Origin: an uncultured Ruegeria sp.
GTDB lineage: Bacteria > Pseudomonadota > Alphaproteobacteria > Rhodobacterales > Rhodobacteraceae
Direction of reading: 5' to 3'
Length of the DNA stretch: 64,000 nt
Assembly: GCF_947500045.1 (NCBI RefSeq)
Contig: NZ_CANMQQ010000011.1
Location: 104,087-168,086 of the forward strand
Shown: one piece after another, positions 1 to 8,440 of the stretch
Position numbering within the stretch: the stretch's first letter is position 1
How the letters are laid out: each line of letters opens with the position of its first letter
The notes under the pieces: model-generated
The model's input: only the letters and a program-made list of their open reading frames with translations
What the model was told of the DNA's origin: nothing
Database searches by the model: none
Translations under genes and position numbers: made by a program

Positions 1-2
1 TG

Positions 3-536
3 TTCAAGCACGTAGCCAGAAAGCTGGTTCAGGCCATTACCCGTACACGCAAATTCTATTATCGCCGCTTGCGGGAAATCGCGCCCACCGCGCGCGGGCA
101 TTGCATTCTTGAGATCGGAAGTGGCAAGCAGGTGAAGGGCCAGGAAGCCTATTCGGCGGTCCATATTTTCACCGATGTGGCCGAGTTCAGGCAGACGGAT
201 ATGAACCCTGCCCATGGGCACGAAGTTCTGGATATCACAAGCATGACGATCCGGGATCGATACGACATGATCCTGTGTCTGAACGTGCTGGAACACGTTT
301 ATGAAACCGAAACCGCCGTGCGAAACCTTCATACCGCCCTCAGGCCCGGCGGTCGCCTGATCGTCGCCGTTCCTTTTGCTTTCCCCCTGCATGATGAACC
401 GCATGACTATTACCGGTTCACGCGTTTTGCGCTCGAACGCATGCTGGCTGACTTCGAGAAGGCGGAAGTCGAGGTTCACGGCCCCGCAAAGATGCCATTT
501 GGTCACTTTGTCATTGCAACGAAACGAGCGACCTGA
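3..536 (+). CDS. Class I SAM-dependent methyltransferase, 5'-truncated by window edge
   Basis: The reading frame is open from base 3 of the window, so the true start lies upstream; the TTG at 69 is only the first candidate start inside the window. The visible part has a methyltransferase-11-like order: a glycine-rich SAM-binding motif (ILEIGSGKQ), a 'MILCLNVLEHV' acidic/post-II motif, then 'LRPGGRLIVAVPF', typical of class I methyltransferases. The acceptor substrate cannot be deduced. The later 'HDEPHDYYRFTRFALERML' segment is common in sugar- or lipid-linked methyltransferases of polysaccharide loci. The membrane protein at 574 follows on the same strand 37 bases later, which suggests one transcript. 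I am confident of the fold, not of the function. Confidence 0.8.
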   Translation, partial: FKHVARKLVQAITRTRKFYYRRLREIAPTARGHCILEIGSGKQVKGQEAYSAVHIFTDVAEFRQTDMNPAHGHEVLDITSMTIRDRYDMILCLNVLEHVYETETAVRNLHTALRPGGRLIVAVPFAFPLHDEPHDYYRFTRFALERMLADFEKAEVEVHGPAKMPFGHFVIATKRAT

Positions 537-573
537 TGCGGGTTCGGATGTGCCATAACCTTCCGTTCGAGAT

Positions 574-1461
574 ATGAACGCCGAATCTGTTGCCCGCGCC
601 CGACGTCCGCTCTGGCAACGGGGATTGTTGATCATCGCTGCACTCGGATTTGCCCTAGGTGTCTATCTCTCGATCCGTGCACGGCCAGAGTTGATCTCGG
701 ACCTCAATTTCGGGCCGCTATTCATTCTAGCAGCGGTCTGTGTGCCCTTTACGGTCTTGTTGAATACCGAAGAATTCCGGCTATCCGGCCTGCTGGTCGG
801 GCACCATTTTCCGCGAATATCGGCGCTAGAGATCACCATTGTGGCAAGCGTTGCCAACATGCTGCCGATCCCGGGGGGGACCATGGTGCGCATTGGCGCC
901 CTAAAGACCAAGGGCGCGAACCTGAAGGATGGAACAGCCGCAACGCTGCTGATCTCGTTTCTTTGGATCGGGGCTGCGTTTTTATATTCCGGCGCCTGGC
1001 TTTTGGTGTTGGGTGGAAAGGAAACAGGCGGGCCGAAGCTAGGGCCGGTCTTCTGCCTGTTCGGTGCGGTGCTTCTGGTCATCGTTGCGGCACTAGGGGC
1101 CCGCATGTTTAAACAACGCGGCACGGTCGCGCGACTTATACTGATCAAGATCGGTTTGGTTCTGACCGATGCGGCCCGGATATACCTATGCTTTTTGGTG
1201 CTAGGGGTTGATGCAACCTTTGGTCAGGCTTCGGTTCTTACGGTCTCCAGCGTCGTCGGGGCTTCCGTGTCGATTGTCCCCGCAGGCCTAGGCATTCGCG
1301 AAGGGACGGCCGCCCTGCTCGCTCCGCTGATCGCGCTTGGGGCCGCCACCGGATATCTTTCGACTTCGCTAAATCGCGTTGTCGGACTAATGGTACTTGC
1401 GCCTGTCGCGTTAGCCCTAAGTTTGCGCAAGAAAGCAGTTTCCGACGTGCCCGAAATCTGA
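574..1461 (+). CDS. Polytopic membrane protein of the LPG-synthase-TM / UPF0104 type
   Basis: The 295-residue protein is almost entirely hydrophobic, with about seven or eight transmembrane segments starting near residue 15. It resembles the lysylphosphatidylglycerol synthase transmembrane domain (UPF0104/AglD-like) family. The supporting stretch is the conserved late segment around 'VGASVSIVPAGLGIREG' and 'LNRVVGLMVLAP'. Members without a soluble catalytic domain are usually thought to move or modify lipid-linked sugars or phospholipids in the inner membrane. The ATG at 574 is the natural start. It sits just after the methyltransferase gene, so both may belong to an envelope or glycoconjugate locus extending left of the window. 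The gene ends about 70 bases before the IS110 element, which may have separated it from former neighbours. Confidence 0.65.
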   Translation: MNAESVARARRPLWQRGLLIIAALGFALGVYLSIRARPELISDLNFGPLFILAAVCVPFTVLLNTEEFRLSGLLVGHHFPRISALEITIVASVANMLPIPGGTMVRIGALKTKGANLKDGTAATLLISFLWIGAAFLYSGAWLLVLGGKETGGPKLGPVFCLFGAVLLVIVAALGARMFKQRGTVARLILIKIGLVLTDAARIYLCFLVLGVDATFGQASVLTVSSVVGASVSIVPAGLGIREGTAALLAPLIALGAATGYLSTSLNRVVGLMVLAPVALALSLRKKAVSDVPEI

Positions 1462-1532
1462 AAACTGAAGGGGCCGCAAAATCCCTGCCCGGTGTACTCT
1501 TCCGGGCTCTGCTGCACAAGAAGGTTCTGAAG

Positions 1533-2879
1533 GTGTAGACGCCTCTGCTGGCCTCGATGTGCCATTGTGGGTTTGCAAACACCCTGATTGGAGGCGTCTA
1601 TGGAAGAGATTAGTATGATTGGCCCGGATTTAGCGAAGAACGTTTTCCAGGTGCACGGAGCAGATCACACGGGTCACCCTATTCTGCGGAAGAAACTGCG
1701 AAGGGGTCCGGTTCTTGAGTTTTTTGCCACGCTGCCGAGATGCGTGGTTGCGATGGAGGCTTGCTCTAGCTCGCATTACTGGGGCCGCGAGATTGGTCGC
1801 CTGGGTCACGATGTCAGGCTCATCCCACCAGCGTATGTGAAACCGTTTGTGAAGCGGCAGAAGAACGATGCCCCTGATGCAGAGGCCATCTGCGAGGCTG
1901 CGAACCGCCCGACGATGCGTTTTGTTCCCGTTAAAAGTGAGGAGACCCAGAGCGCAGCAATGGTGTTTCGGGCCCGGGAACTTCTGGTTCGCCAACGCAC
2001 ATAGCTGATCAATGCCTTACGCGGTCACCTAGGAGAGCTTGGTCACATGGTCCCGCAGGGGGGCCCGCAACATCCATAGGCTGGTCGAGATGGTGGGCGA
2101 TTGCGAGGCGGCCATACCGGAAGCGGCGCAGGCTTGCCTGAATGGGTTGATTGAAATGCTGACCCGGTTGAACAGCCAGATACGAGAACTGGATGCGGAG
2201 ATAGCCCGCCGCGCGCGGGACAATGAAATGGCACGCCGGCTGATGACAGTGCCTGGCATCGGGCCACTCATTGCCACTGCGTTGGTTGCCCTTGCGCCTC
2301 CGCCAGAATCGTTCCGTCGAGGGCGCGACTTCGCCGCTTGGCTCGGCCTTGTCCCCCGGCAGCATTCGACCGGTGGCAAGCAACGTCTCGGGTCAACGGC
2401 AAAGATGGGAGAACGTTCGCTCAGGCGGTTGCTGATCATCGGCGCCAACAGTGTTGTCATGTGGCAGGCTCGAAATAGAAGGGGAACGGATCCCTGGCTT
2501 GATCGCCTGATCGAGCGTAAACCGCCACTGCTGGTTCGCATGGCTTTAGCGAACAAGATGGCCAGGATCGTTTGGGCCTTGATGAGCAAAGGGGAAGTCT
2601 ACCGGGCTCCATCTGCGCGCGCCTAACACGCGCGACTGTGGGGCAGCGGAAACGGAAGAGGACAAAGGCGGTATGGCACCCGGATCGAAAGATCGGATCA
2701 GGAAAACCAGCTTGCAACAGAGTGCTTCGAGCACGTGGTTTTGAATTGGACCTGATCTGCTAACACCATACGGGCCGGCGGCATGTCAAAGCGCCGCGCT
2801 ACAGGCCGAACACATGTCAGTACCCGAGCCGGTGCGAAATACCGACCTAAAATACCTCTTGCGTTTAGGGCGTCTACAC
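1533..2879 (+). mobile_element. IS110-family insertion sequence (decayed)
   Basis: The element is defined by an 11-bp inverted repeat, GTGTAGACGCC at 1533-1543 and GGCGTCTACAC at 2869-2879, around an IS110-type transposase reading frame. A second inverted copy of the left motif (GGAGGCGTCTA, 1590-1600) overlaps the transposase start codon and may act in regulation. Subterminal repeats and a non-coding 3' tail of about 250 bases fit the IS1111 subgroup. The right end abuts the IS6-type end at 2881, so the IS110 element appears to have landed in the IS6 terminus. The transposase is broken, so the copy should not move by itself. Exact ends are uncertain because IS110 elements often make no target duplication. 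Confidence 0.75.
1600..2626 (+). pseudogene. IS110-family transposase, disrupted by a stop and a frameshift
   Basis: The N-terminal DEDD (RuvC-like) domain reads from the ATG at 1600: 'MIGPDLAKNVFQVHGAD' at the start and a 'QKNDAPDAEAICEAA' motif further on. The frame hits TAG at 2002-2004 where the family usually has glutamine (CAG). The same frame continues past the stop as 'LINALRGHLGELG'. Coding then shifts to the next frame at a run of six G at 2058-2063 and continues as the transposase-20 domain ('MTVPGIGPLIATALVA', 'FAAWLGLVPRQHSTGGK') to the stop at 2626. The serine region of the C-terminal half ('GANSVVMW') is kept. Two independent lesions make this a pseudogene. Confidence 0.85.
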
Positions 2880-2880
2880 A

Positions 2881-3690
2881 TGTCGCAAACTTTTGTAGCT
2901 TTCTGTTTGAATTGAAAGGCCTGTGGTATCGGCGGTCCGAGTTTCATTTGGGGAATGCGGTTGTTGGTTATTTCATTCAAAGGTGCGTACTTCCCAAAGG
3001 ATGTGATCTTACACGCGGTCTGCTTCTACCTGCGTTACGGTGTTTCATACCGAAATTTGGTAGAAGAAATTATGGCAGAACGTGGCGTTGACCTGGATCA
3101 CGCAACGCTGAAGGGCTGGGCAGGCCGATACGCGGGTCTCGTAGTCGATACCGAAAGCGTACCATAAATCGTTCATGCCGCATGGATGAGACATATGTAA
3201 AAGTTAAGGGGAATGGATCTAATTTGCCGAGCCATCGATAAATACGGATAGGCGCTCGATTCTATGCTTTCAAACCGTCGGAATAAACCGGCTGCTACAA
3301 AGTTCTTTGCTCGGATACTGGAATGCATTGATCTTCCACGAAAGATCGTTGTCGACAAGAGCGCTGCGAATACCGCGGGTACAAAAACAATCAACAAGAT
3401 GCTGAAAGGGTTTGGTTGTCTGGTATCGATTGAGATGGTCTGACGGAAATATCTCAATAACAGCATTGAACAAGATCATCGTTTTATCAAACGTCGGATC
3501 AGGCCAATGCTCGGATTCAAATCTTTCGCTTCAGCTGTATCTGCCTTAGTCGGCATTGAACTGGTCAACATGATCCGCAAAGGTCAATTCACGCCCGGAC
3601 TCTCTCCGTTTCGGCAAATTGCGGAACTGGCGTATTAGCCCGCCGGTACAATGCTATCAATGTGGGCGGTTACAACTTCGCAACAGATCC
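2881..3690 (+). mobile_element. IS6-family insertion sequence, copy A (decayed)
   Basis: The left end begins TGTCGCAAACTTTTG at 2881, directly against the IS110 right end and lacking its first few terminal bases. The right end is TACAACTTCGCAACAGATCC near 3671-3690. This resembles the GCAACAGATCC end seen again at 53599 and 36725. Between them lies an IS6-type transposase pseudogene. The size, about 810 bp, is normal for the family. No clear 8-bp target duplication can be checked because the left flank is IS110. Confidence 0.75.
2955..3638 (+). pseudogene. IS6-family transposase, several frameshifts
   Basis: The N-terminal frame reads 'VISFKGAYFPKDVILHAV', the IS6 helix-turn-helix region ('VSYRNLVEEIMAERGV'), and stops at 3167. 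In another frame the DDE domain resumes with 'WRMDETYVKVKG' (first Asp), then 'KIVVDKSAANTAG' (second Asp), and after a further shift 'KYLNNSIEQDHRFIKRR' (catalytic Glu), ending 'PFRQIAELAY' at 3638. All three catalytic residues survive in pieces, but at least two frameshifts and stops near 3235 and 3441 break the gene. An ATG at 2955 is available, although the usual start two codons before ISF appears mutated. Confidence 0.8.
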
Positions 3691-3871
3691 CGACCGCACC
3701 GCGTTCCGCAAGCGCATCTTCAACATCAGCCGTGCTCAGGGCAAGCCAATGATACGCCCAAACTGCATAAGAAACGATTTCACGGGGAAACGGCCGCATT
3801 TGAGGCGCGACATCTCTGCAGGAGTATACATATCACGCGGCTGGCTCAACGCCACGGCGCAATCAAGTTGG
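3691..3871. other. Intergenic stretch between IS6 copy A and the epimerase gene
   Basis: About 180 bases with no convincing gene. A short open frame continues from the IS6 end on the plus strand, but I recognise nothing in it and it overlaps the 3' end of the minus-strand epimerase gene. No terminator with a T-run was found for the epimerase operon here. Confidence 0.4.
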
Positions 3872-4921
3872 TCAGGCCTCCAGCGCCTCTAAATCAAACG
3901 GCACAAGTAGCTTCTCGTTTGTTGTACTTCGGATCAGCAGTTGGTTTTCCAAGGCTTCAATGGAACTGACCTTAGCTGCACCGCGCCAACGAAGTGCACC
4001 GATGACATGGGTAATTTCAACTTGGCAATGGGAGGTCAGTTGAATGACACCACGCCCATTTGGAGAACCGTTTTCGCCGGTTCCCAAGATGGGCGAAGCT
4101 GCACCTTCTTCGACCCCCAGGCAGGCGAAATGCCGACTTGACCAGGGAGCATAGTAACGTCCGCCGTTTGAATGCCACAACATTGTCATCGGCAATGCTT
4201 GGGCCGATTTAAGTGATAGGAACACATCACCTTCCACTGGGCGAATTACCGCCGTCCACCCCAATCGCTCCTCGGGCGCGTCCAATCCGACAACAAAGTC
4301 TTCACTCTGCGGGGACCAAGGGTATTTTGACAGATTCACTTCGCCTTCCACTCCGGGGAAAGATGTTAGAGTATTGCTTTCAGCCGGATATCGCAGTGCT
4401 GAATAGCCCAGCGCCGGATCAACTTCCTGCGGATTTTGAGGCGTTCTCCAACACTGCTTTCGAGAGGTTTGGATGATCCCGCCATTGGGCAAAGATACGT
4501 TTGCATGATTTGCAACCGGCACCGCCCCATCACCACCAATGAAGGTGTGGCGCTGGTAGACGAATGGATGCCCAGGGCGCAATATAATCTCTTTTAGCAA
4601 TCTTGCACCGAAGACCGTTTTTTCGAGCTCAACACGCAGGTAATTTTCGGTCTTTTCCTTTAGTATCCAACGTGAGTTGGGCGGCCACCCATGAAGCGGC
4701 GATGCCCCCTCGGTTGACCCGAATGGGGCGCAGAAAAAATCACCGCCCAGCTTCTTCAGATGAGGTGCAATGCCCTCGGGCAAGGCTTCGTCTGTGCCAA
4801 CCCAAGGTGCGCGATGCAGTGGCGAAATCTCAACGCCGCCGTCATTCACAGTGAAGCTTTCGATCAACCCCAACTGCAAATCGAATGAAAGGCGGATACC
4901 CGTCGCAATCAATTCGATCAC
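3872..4921 (-). CDS. Aldose 1-epimerase-like protein (galactose mutarotase fold)
   Basis: The 349-residue protein has the beta-sandwich pattern of aldose 1-epimerase-like enzymes: 'PLHRAPWVG' near residue 34, 'GDFFCAPFG' and 'PLHGWPPNSRW' in the first half, then 'YQRHTFIGGDGAVPVANHANV', the region that normally carries an active-site histidine. Such enzymes interconvert sugar anomers or related hexose derivatives in the cytoplasm. Translation starts with GTG at 4921, preceded by AGGAG. It is the last gene of a minus-strand unit after mocE-like, mocD-like and lacI-like genes, so its substrate is probably a sugar or cyclitol of that pathway. Exact specificity is unknown. Confidence 0.6.
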   Translation of the reverse strand: MIELIATGIRLSFDLQLGLIESFTVNDGGVEISPLHRAPWVGTDEALPEGIAPHLKKLGGDFFCAPFGSTEGASPLHGWPPNSRWILKEKTENYLRVELEKTVFGARLLKEIILRPGHPFVYQRHTFIGGDGAVPVANHANVSLPNGGIIQTSRKQCWRTPQNPQEVDPALGYSALRYPAESNTLTSFPGVEGEVNLSKYPWSPQSEDFVVGLDAPEERLGWTAVIRPVEGDVFLSLKSAQALPMTMLWHSNGGRYYAPWSSRHFACLGVEEGAASPILGTGENGSPNGRGVIQLTSHCQVEITHVIGALRWRGAAKVSSIEALENQLLIRSTTNEKLLVPFDLEALEA

Positions 4922-4944
4922 GAACTTCTCCTAATCAAATAAAA

Positions 4945-5256
4945 TTACTCTATGAATACCAGCACGCGCCCATTTCCCACTCTAGTTTCGTAGGTTTGGA
5001 GATCTTCACATACCGGCGCCCTCAGAGCTTTTCCCGAGCGATAGTCGAATAGTCCATTATGCTTAGGGCACTCTATTTCATAGTCCATCACCAGACCGTC
5101 CGATAAATGCACTTGTTCATGTGTACAGAGACCATCGGTGCAATAGAACTCATCATCCACACTACGGAAAATTGCGTATGTTCGATCCTCGTGGTCCCAA
5201 CGGATGACGTCTTCTTCCTCGACATCGTCTATTGCGCATACGTCAATCCAAGGCAT
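4945..5256 (-). CDS. mocE: MocE-like Rieske [2Fe-2S] ferredoxin
   Basis: This small Rieske protein of 103 residues has the cluster motif CTH at residues 44-46 and CPKH at 63-66, the two-Cys, two-His ligand set of soluble Rieske ferredoxins. It has no signal peptide or membrane anchor, so it should be a cytoplasmic electron carrier. The ATG overlaps the stop of the upstream desaturase-like gene as TAATG, so the two are translationally coupled. This pair matches MocE and MocD of rhizopine catabolism, where they form an O-demethylating oxygenase system. The reductase partner (MocF in that system) is not in this window, so another ferredoxin reductase must supply electrons. Confidence 0.8.
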   Translation of the reverse strand: MPWIDVCAIDDVEEEDVIRWDHEDRTYAIFRSVDDEFYCTDGLCTHEQVHLSDGLVMDYEIECPKHNGLFDYRSGKALRAPVCEDLQTYETRVGNGRVLVFIE

Positions 5257-6416
5257 TACATTCCTCCCCGATCACTACTCACAGCTCCTGCGTTTCGCTC
5301 GGGAACTGCCTTGTGCAAATGATCTCGATATGGGCGTGCCGTTGGCGGAAGCGTTTTACGAATTGCGTAATTTGGATCTACTCGCTGCTTCATGACGGAG
5401 CCCATCATTTCTTTGTAGCCATCCCAAATCGAGGTGTTCGGAGGTGGCAGATCATCCTTGATCATTTCATGAAGCGCTGGAAGAGAATAATATGGAACCA
5501 TCGGGAACATATGATGCTCGATATGGTAATTCATGTTCCAGTAAATCCATTGGCTGATCGGGTTCATGTAAAGCGTTCGGGAATTCAACCGGTGATCAAG
5601 AACGTTCTCGGCCAGGCCTCCATGCTGAAGAAGCCCCGTCATTACAAAATGCCAGCATCCATAGACCCGAGGGCCACCTATCAAAAGTATGGGTATCAGG
5701 GATTTCCATGCGGCCCCTGAGACGAGCAAAACAAATGAAATCAGCAAGACAGCGGCGTAGATTGCAATGTGAACCCGCGCCCAAAATATCGCTTTGTGCC
5801 ATTGGCTTTCCGGGATGTAATCCTTCTCTTCTTGTGACAAGTTCGCCATGGCATTTCGCATCAAAGTTTTGAGTGAAATCCAAGTCTCAACAATCCCTAC
5901 AAATGCTAACGCCTTCAAGATCAGGTTGATCGGATGTATCCACGCTATTTCCGGATCGCGGCCAACAATAATCGTGTCGGTGTGATGCCGCGCGTGGCTC
6001 CAACGCCAATTGACCGGGTTTCGCATGATCTGGAAGGACGCGATGTGATACACAACGTCATTCATCCAACGGGTTCGAAACGCTGTTCCGTGTCCACATT
6101 CGTGCCAACGGCTGTCGCAGGCAGAACCGTATACGACCCCGTATGCAAACCAGAAAGGTACGCAAAGCCAACTACCCCAGAAGTACAACCCGCCAGCCGC
6201 AAAAACAAAATGCAGAGCGATCCAGATCACGGTATCGCGAATGGCCGGAGCGTCCCTGCGTTTCATGAGCAGTTTCAGTTTCTTACGAGGAATCTCGCTG
6301 TGATACCACTCTGCGGCAGACAAACCGTTTTCTATCGCTTGACGCGTATTGGCACCGGTCAGTGAATAGTCGCGAACGGAAAACTCAAAGCCAATGGGTG
6401 CAGTCGATCTACTCAT
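5256..6416 (-). CDS. mocD: MocD-like membrane di-iron oxygenase (fatty acid desaturase fold)
   Basis: The 386-residue membrane protein carries the three histidine boxes of the desaturase/hydroxylase superfamily: HECGH at residues 105-109, HARHH at 141-145 and HIEHH at 298-302. Hydrophobic pairs lie around residues 62-98 and 212-260. With the adjacent Rieske protein it matches MocD, the oxygenase that works with MocE on the methylated rhizopine 3-O-methyl-scyllo-inosamine. Here I infer oxidative removal of an O-methyl group, or hydroxylation, of a cyclitol or sugar derivative at the inner membrane. The gene lies 76 bases downstream of the LacI regulator and is probably cotranscribed with it. 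A true lipid desaturase is possible but less likely given the neighbours. Confidence 0.75.
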   Translation of the reverse strand: MSRSTAPIGFEFSVRDYSLTGANTRQAIENGLSAAEWYHSEIPRKKLKLLMKRRDAPAIRDTVIWIALHFVFAAGGLYFWGSWLCVPFWFAYGVVYGSACDSRWHECGHGTAFRTRWMNDVVYHIASFQIMRNPVNWRWSHARHHTDTIIVGRDPEIAWIHPINLILKALAFVGIVETWISLKTLMRNAMANLSQEEKDYIPESQWHKAIFWARVHIAIYAAVLLISFVLLVSGAAWKSLIPILLIGGPRVYGCWHFVMTGLLQHGGLAENVLDHRLNSRTLYMNPISQWIYWNMNYHIEHHMFPMVPYYSLPALHEMIKDDLPPPNTSIWDGYKEMMGSVMKQRVDPNYAIRKTLPPTARPYRDHLHKAVPERNAGAVSSDRGGM

Positions 6417-6492
6417 ACGCCCTCTCTATCGTTCATAGCGTTTCCCTCGAGTCTTTCTTGACCTTACCAAAATCGCCTCGGTTTAATGCTCG

Positions 6493-7521
6493 TTAACTGG
6501 GCGGTGCGGTGCTTGCCCGTATTACCAGTTCGACGGGAAGCGTCGAATTCGATGGAAGAGCATGGCTTGTGGTCGCCACTTTGCCCAGCAAGACTTCTGC
6601 TGCCCTGCGACCTAGTTGATGCCGGTCTTGTCGGATTGTTGTCAGTGCAGGAACGTAAGATCTGGACATTTCAATGTCGTCGAAGCCGACGACCGAAATA
6701 TCACCGGGCACCTTCAACCCACCCGCGACCAACCCAGAGATCAATCCAAAGGCAACCATATCCGCAGCGCAGAATACTGCCGTTGGGCGCTCATCCATCT
6801 CAAGTATTTTTCTGGCAGCTTCATGCCCAGATTCCAAAGAAAAGTCGCCCCTTATGATCCATTCGGGCCGTGCTGGAAGCTTCAGGCGCGTCCGTTCTTG
6901 AACCATGCCTTCGCGCCGTGCTGTCGTCAGGACATTCCCATCGGGGCCAGTTACATGCGCTATTTTCTTGTGGCCCAAATCATGCAGGTGCCTGATCGCC
7001 AATCGTGCACCCTCAGGGTTGTCGCTGGAAATCACTGGAAAGGCCTCGCCTTCTACCCACTCACACAGAAATACGATACGGTCGTCTGCTCCGTATGTGA
7101 CACATTGCTGAAGCGCATCAGATGATATTCCGCCATCCAATGAAATTGCGCCGTCTATCCGGCCATCCCGAAAGTACCCGGCAAGTGTTTCTTCCTGCAG
7201 CGGGCTACTTTCGGTATCGGTGATCAGAACGGCATAATCCGAGCCCGCAAACCCCTCGCTAATACCGGCAAGTATGCCCGAATAGAAAGGTTTGCCAAGA
7301 TTGGGAACAAGGATTAGCACGGCCCCCGCCCTTTTCATCCGCAGGTTCCGGGCAGCCTGATTGACGCGATATCCCGTTTCGCGGATAGCATCCAAAACGG
7401 CCACACGAGTTGATTTTGACACCAGGTCGGGATTGGACAGAACACGACTGACAGTGGCTGTCGACACCCGCGATACACGTGCGACGTCCTGTATTGTGGC
7501 GGGTTTGTGCATCTTGCTCAT
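6493..7521 (-). CDS. LacI-family transcriptional regulator
   Basis: This is a 342-residue LacI-type repressor. The N-terminal helix-turn-helix is at residues 9-35 ('TIQDVARVSRVSTATVSRVL'). A hinge follows, then a periplasmic-binding-protein-like sensor domain ending in 'VVGFDDIEMSRSYVPALTT', a hallmark of the family. It is divergent from the SDR-led catabolic operon and precedes the mocD/mocE-like genes on its own strand. Two operator-like palindromes lie in the 178-base divergent region, so it most likely represses both directions and itself until a sugar or cyclitol inducer binds. Length is normal. Confidence 0.9.
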   Translation of the reverse strand: MSKMHKPATIQDVARVSRVSTATVSRVLSNPDLVSKSTRVAVLDAIRETGYRVNQAARNLRMKRAGAVLILVPNLGKPFYSGILAGISEGFAGSDYAVLITDTESSPLQEETLAGYFRDGRIDGAISLDGGISSDALQQCVTYGADDRIVFLCEWVEGEAFPVISSDNPEGARLAIRHLHDLGHKKIAHVTGPDGNVLTTARREGMVQERTRLKLPARPEWIIRGDFSLESGHEAARKILEMDERPTAVFCAADMVAFGLISGLVAGGLKVPGDISVVGFDDIEMSRSYVPALTTIRQDRHQLGRRAAEVLLGKVATTSHALPSNSTLPVELVIRASTAPPS

Positions 7522-7572
7522 GGCTTGGCAGTCGATTTCTGGCTTGACTCGAATCTCATGTGATGCCGATTA

Positions 7573-7586
7573 TGTAATCGATTACA
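7573..7586. promoter_or_regulatory. Putative LacI-family operator O1
   Basis: TGTAATCGATTACA is a perfect 14-bp palindrome centred on CG, the classic shape of LacI/GalR-family operators. It lies 52 bases upstream of the LacI gene start in the divergent region. A second, weaker copy is at 7615-7628. Binding by the neighbouring LacI protein is inferred from proximity and symmetry. Confidence 0.7.
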
Positions 7587-7614
7587 GTTTTTGGAAAGCC
7601 GATTTTTCCCGGGA

Positions 7615-7628
7615 TGTAATCGTTTGCA
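7615..7628. promoter_or_regulatory. Putative LacI-family operator O2
   Basis: TGTAATCGTTTGCA keeps the left half and central CG of the palindrome at 7573 but has a diverged right half. Its centre is 42 bases, about four helical turns, from the first site, so two dimers would sit on the same face of the DNA. It is 72 bases upstream of the SDR start. Confidence 0.6.
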
Positions 7629-7699
7629 AAATGATTTCGTTCATCATGGGGGAAGTGATGTCATCCAGTTTCAGACACTTTCGAAAGCCGGGCACTTAG

Positions 7700-8428
7700 A
7701 TGACCGCCAAGGCCTCCTTCGATTTCACCGGAGCAAATGTTCTGGTGATTGGTGCAAGCCGGGCGGGTATTGGCGCTGCGATTGCACGGGCGTTTCAAAA
7801 CGCCGGGGCGGCTGTTGAAATCACGGGTGTGGAACCGGAATGCATCGAAGAGGACGCCGCCCGGTTTGCCTACACTCAACTTGATGTCACCGACACAAAC
7901 GAAGTCTACGATTTCGCAAGCACTCGCGACCATATTGACGTCTTAGTCAACTGCGCTGCGGTCACTCAGCGTGGCAAGGAAATGACTCCCGGATTCTTCT
8001 CCCACGTATTGGACGTAAATCTGACCGGGTCTTTTCGTTGCGCCGAAGCGTTGCACCCTGCCCTTTCCGGCGCAAAAGGACGCATCATCAATGTGGCCTC
8101 AATGTATGCGCGCTTTGGATCGCCACGAAACCCAGCTTATGGCGCATCAAAAGCCGGTGTAGAACAACTGACAAAATCATTGGCGATCGCGTGGGCCAAG
8201 GACGGTATTCGGGTGAATGCAATTGCGCCTGGATTTGTGGTGACAGAGCAATCTGCCCGGGCCCGAGAAGATTCTAGTTTCACAACGGCCATCGAAGACC
8301 GCACACCATTGGCGCGTTGGGGTCATCCTGAGGACATCGCTGGCACAGCCTTGTTTCTCGCATCGGATGCGGCGGCCTTTGTGACAGGCGCCTGCGTGAT
8401 CGTGGACGGAGGGTATTCGGTTGTTTGA
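7700..8428 (+). CDS. Short-chain dehydrogenase/reductase (SDR)
   Basis: A classical SDR of 242 residues. The nucleotide-binding turn is 'VIGASRAGIGAAIA' near the N-terminus, the structural Asn motif is 'LVNCAAV', the catalytic Ser sits in 'NVASMYARF' and the YxxxK pair in 'YGASKAG'. The end 'VTGACVIVDGGYSVV' is typical. It should oxidise a secondary alcohol of a sugar or polyol with NAD(P)+. It is the first gene of the plus-strand operon that continues to 17303, and it starts 72 bases after the second LacI operator. A Gfo/Idh dehydrogenase starts 12 bases downstream. The exact substrate is unknown. Confidence 0.85.
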   Translation: MTAKASFDFTGANVLVIGASRAGIGAAIARAFQNAGAAVEITGVEPECIEEDAARFAYTQLDVTDTNEVYDFASTRDHIDVLVNCAAVTQRGKEMTPGFFSHVLDVNLTGSFRCAEALHPALSGAKGRIINVASMYARFGSPRNPAYGASKAGVEQLTKSLAIAWAKDGIRVNAIAPGFVVTEQSARAREDSSFTTAIEDRTPLARWGHPEDIAGTALFLASDAAAFVTGACVIVDGGYSVV

Positions 8429-8440
8429 CAGGAGCGCACG

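Noticed and set aside
3619..3969. Plus-strand frames continuing out of IS6 copy A
   Set aside because: They run into the 3' end of the minus-strand epimerase gene and have no recognisable domain.
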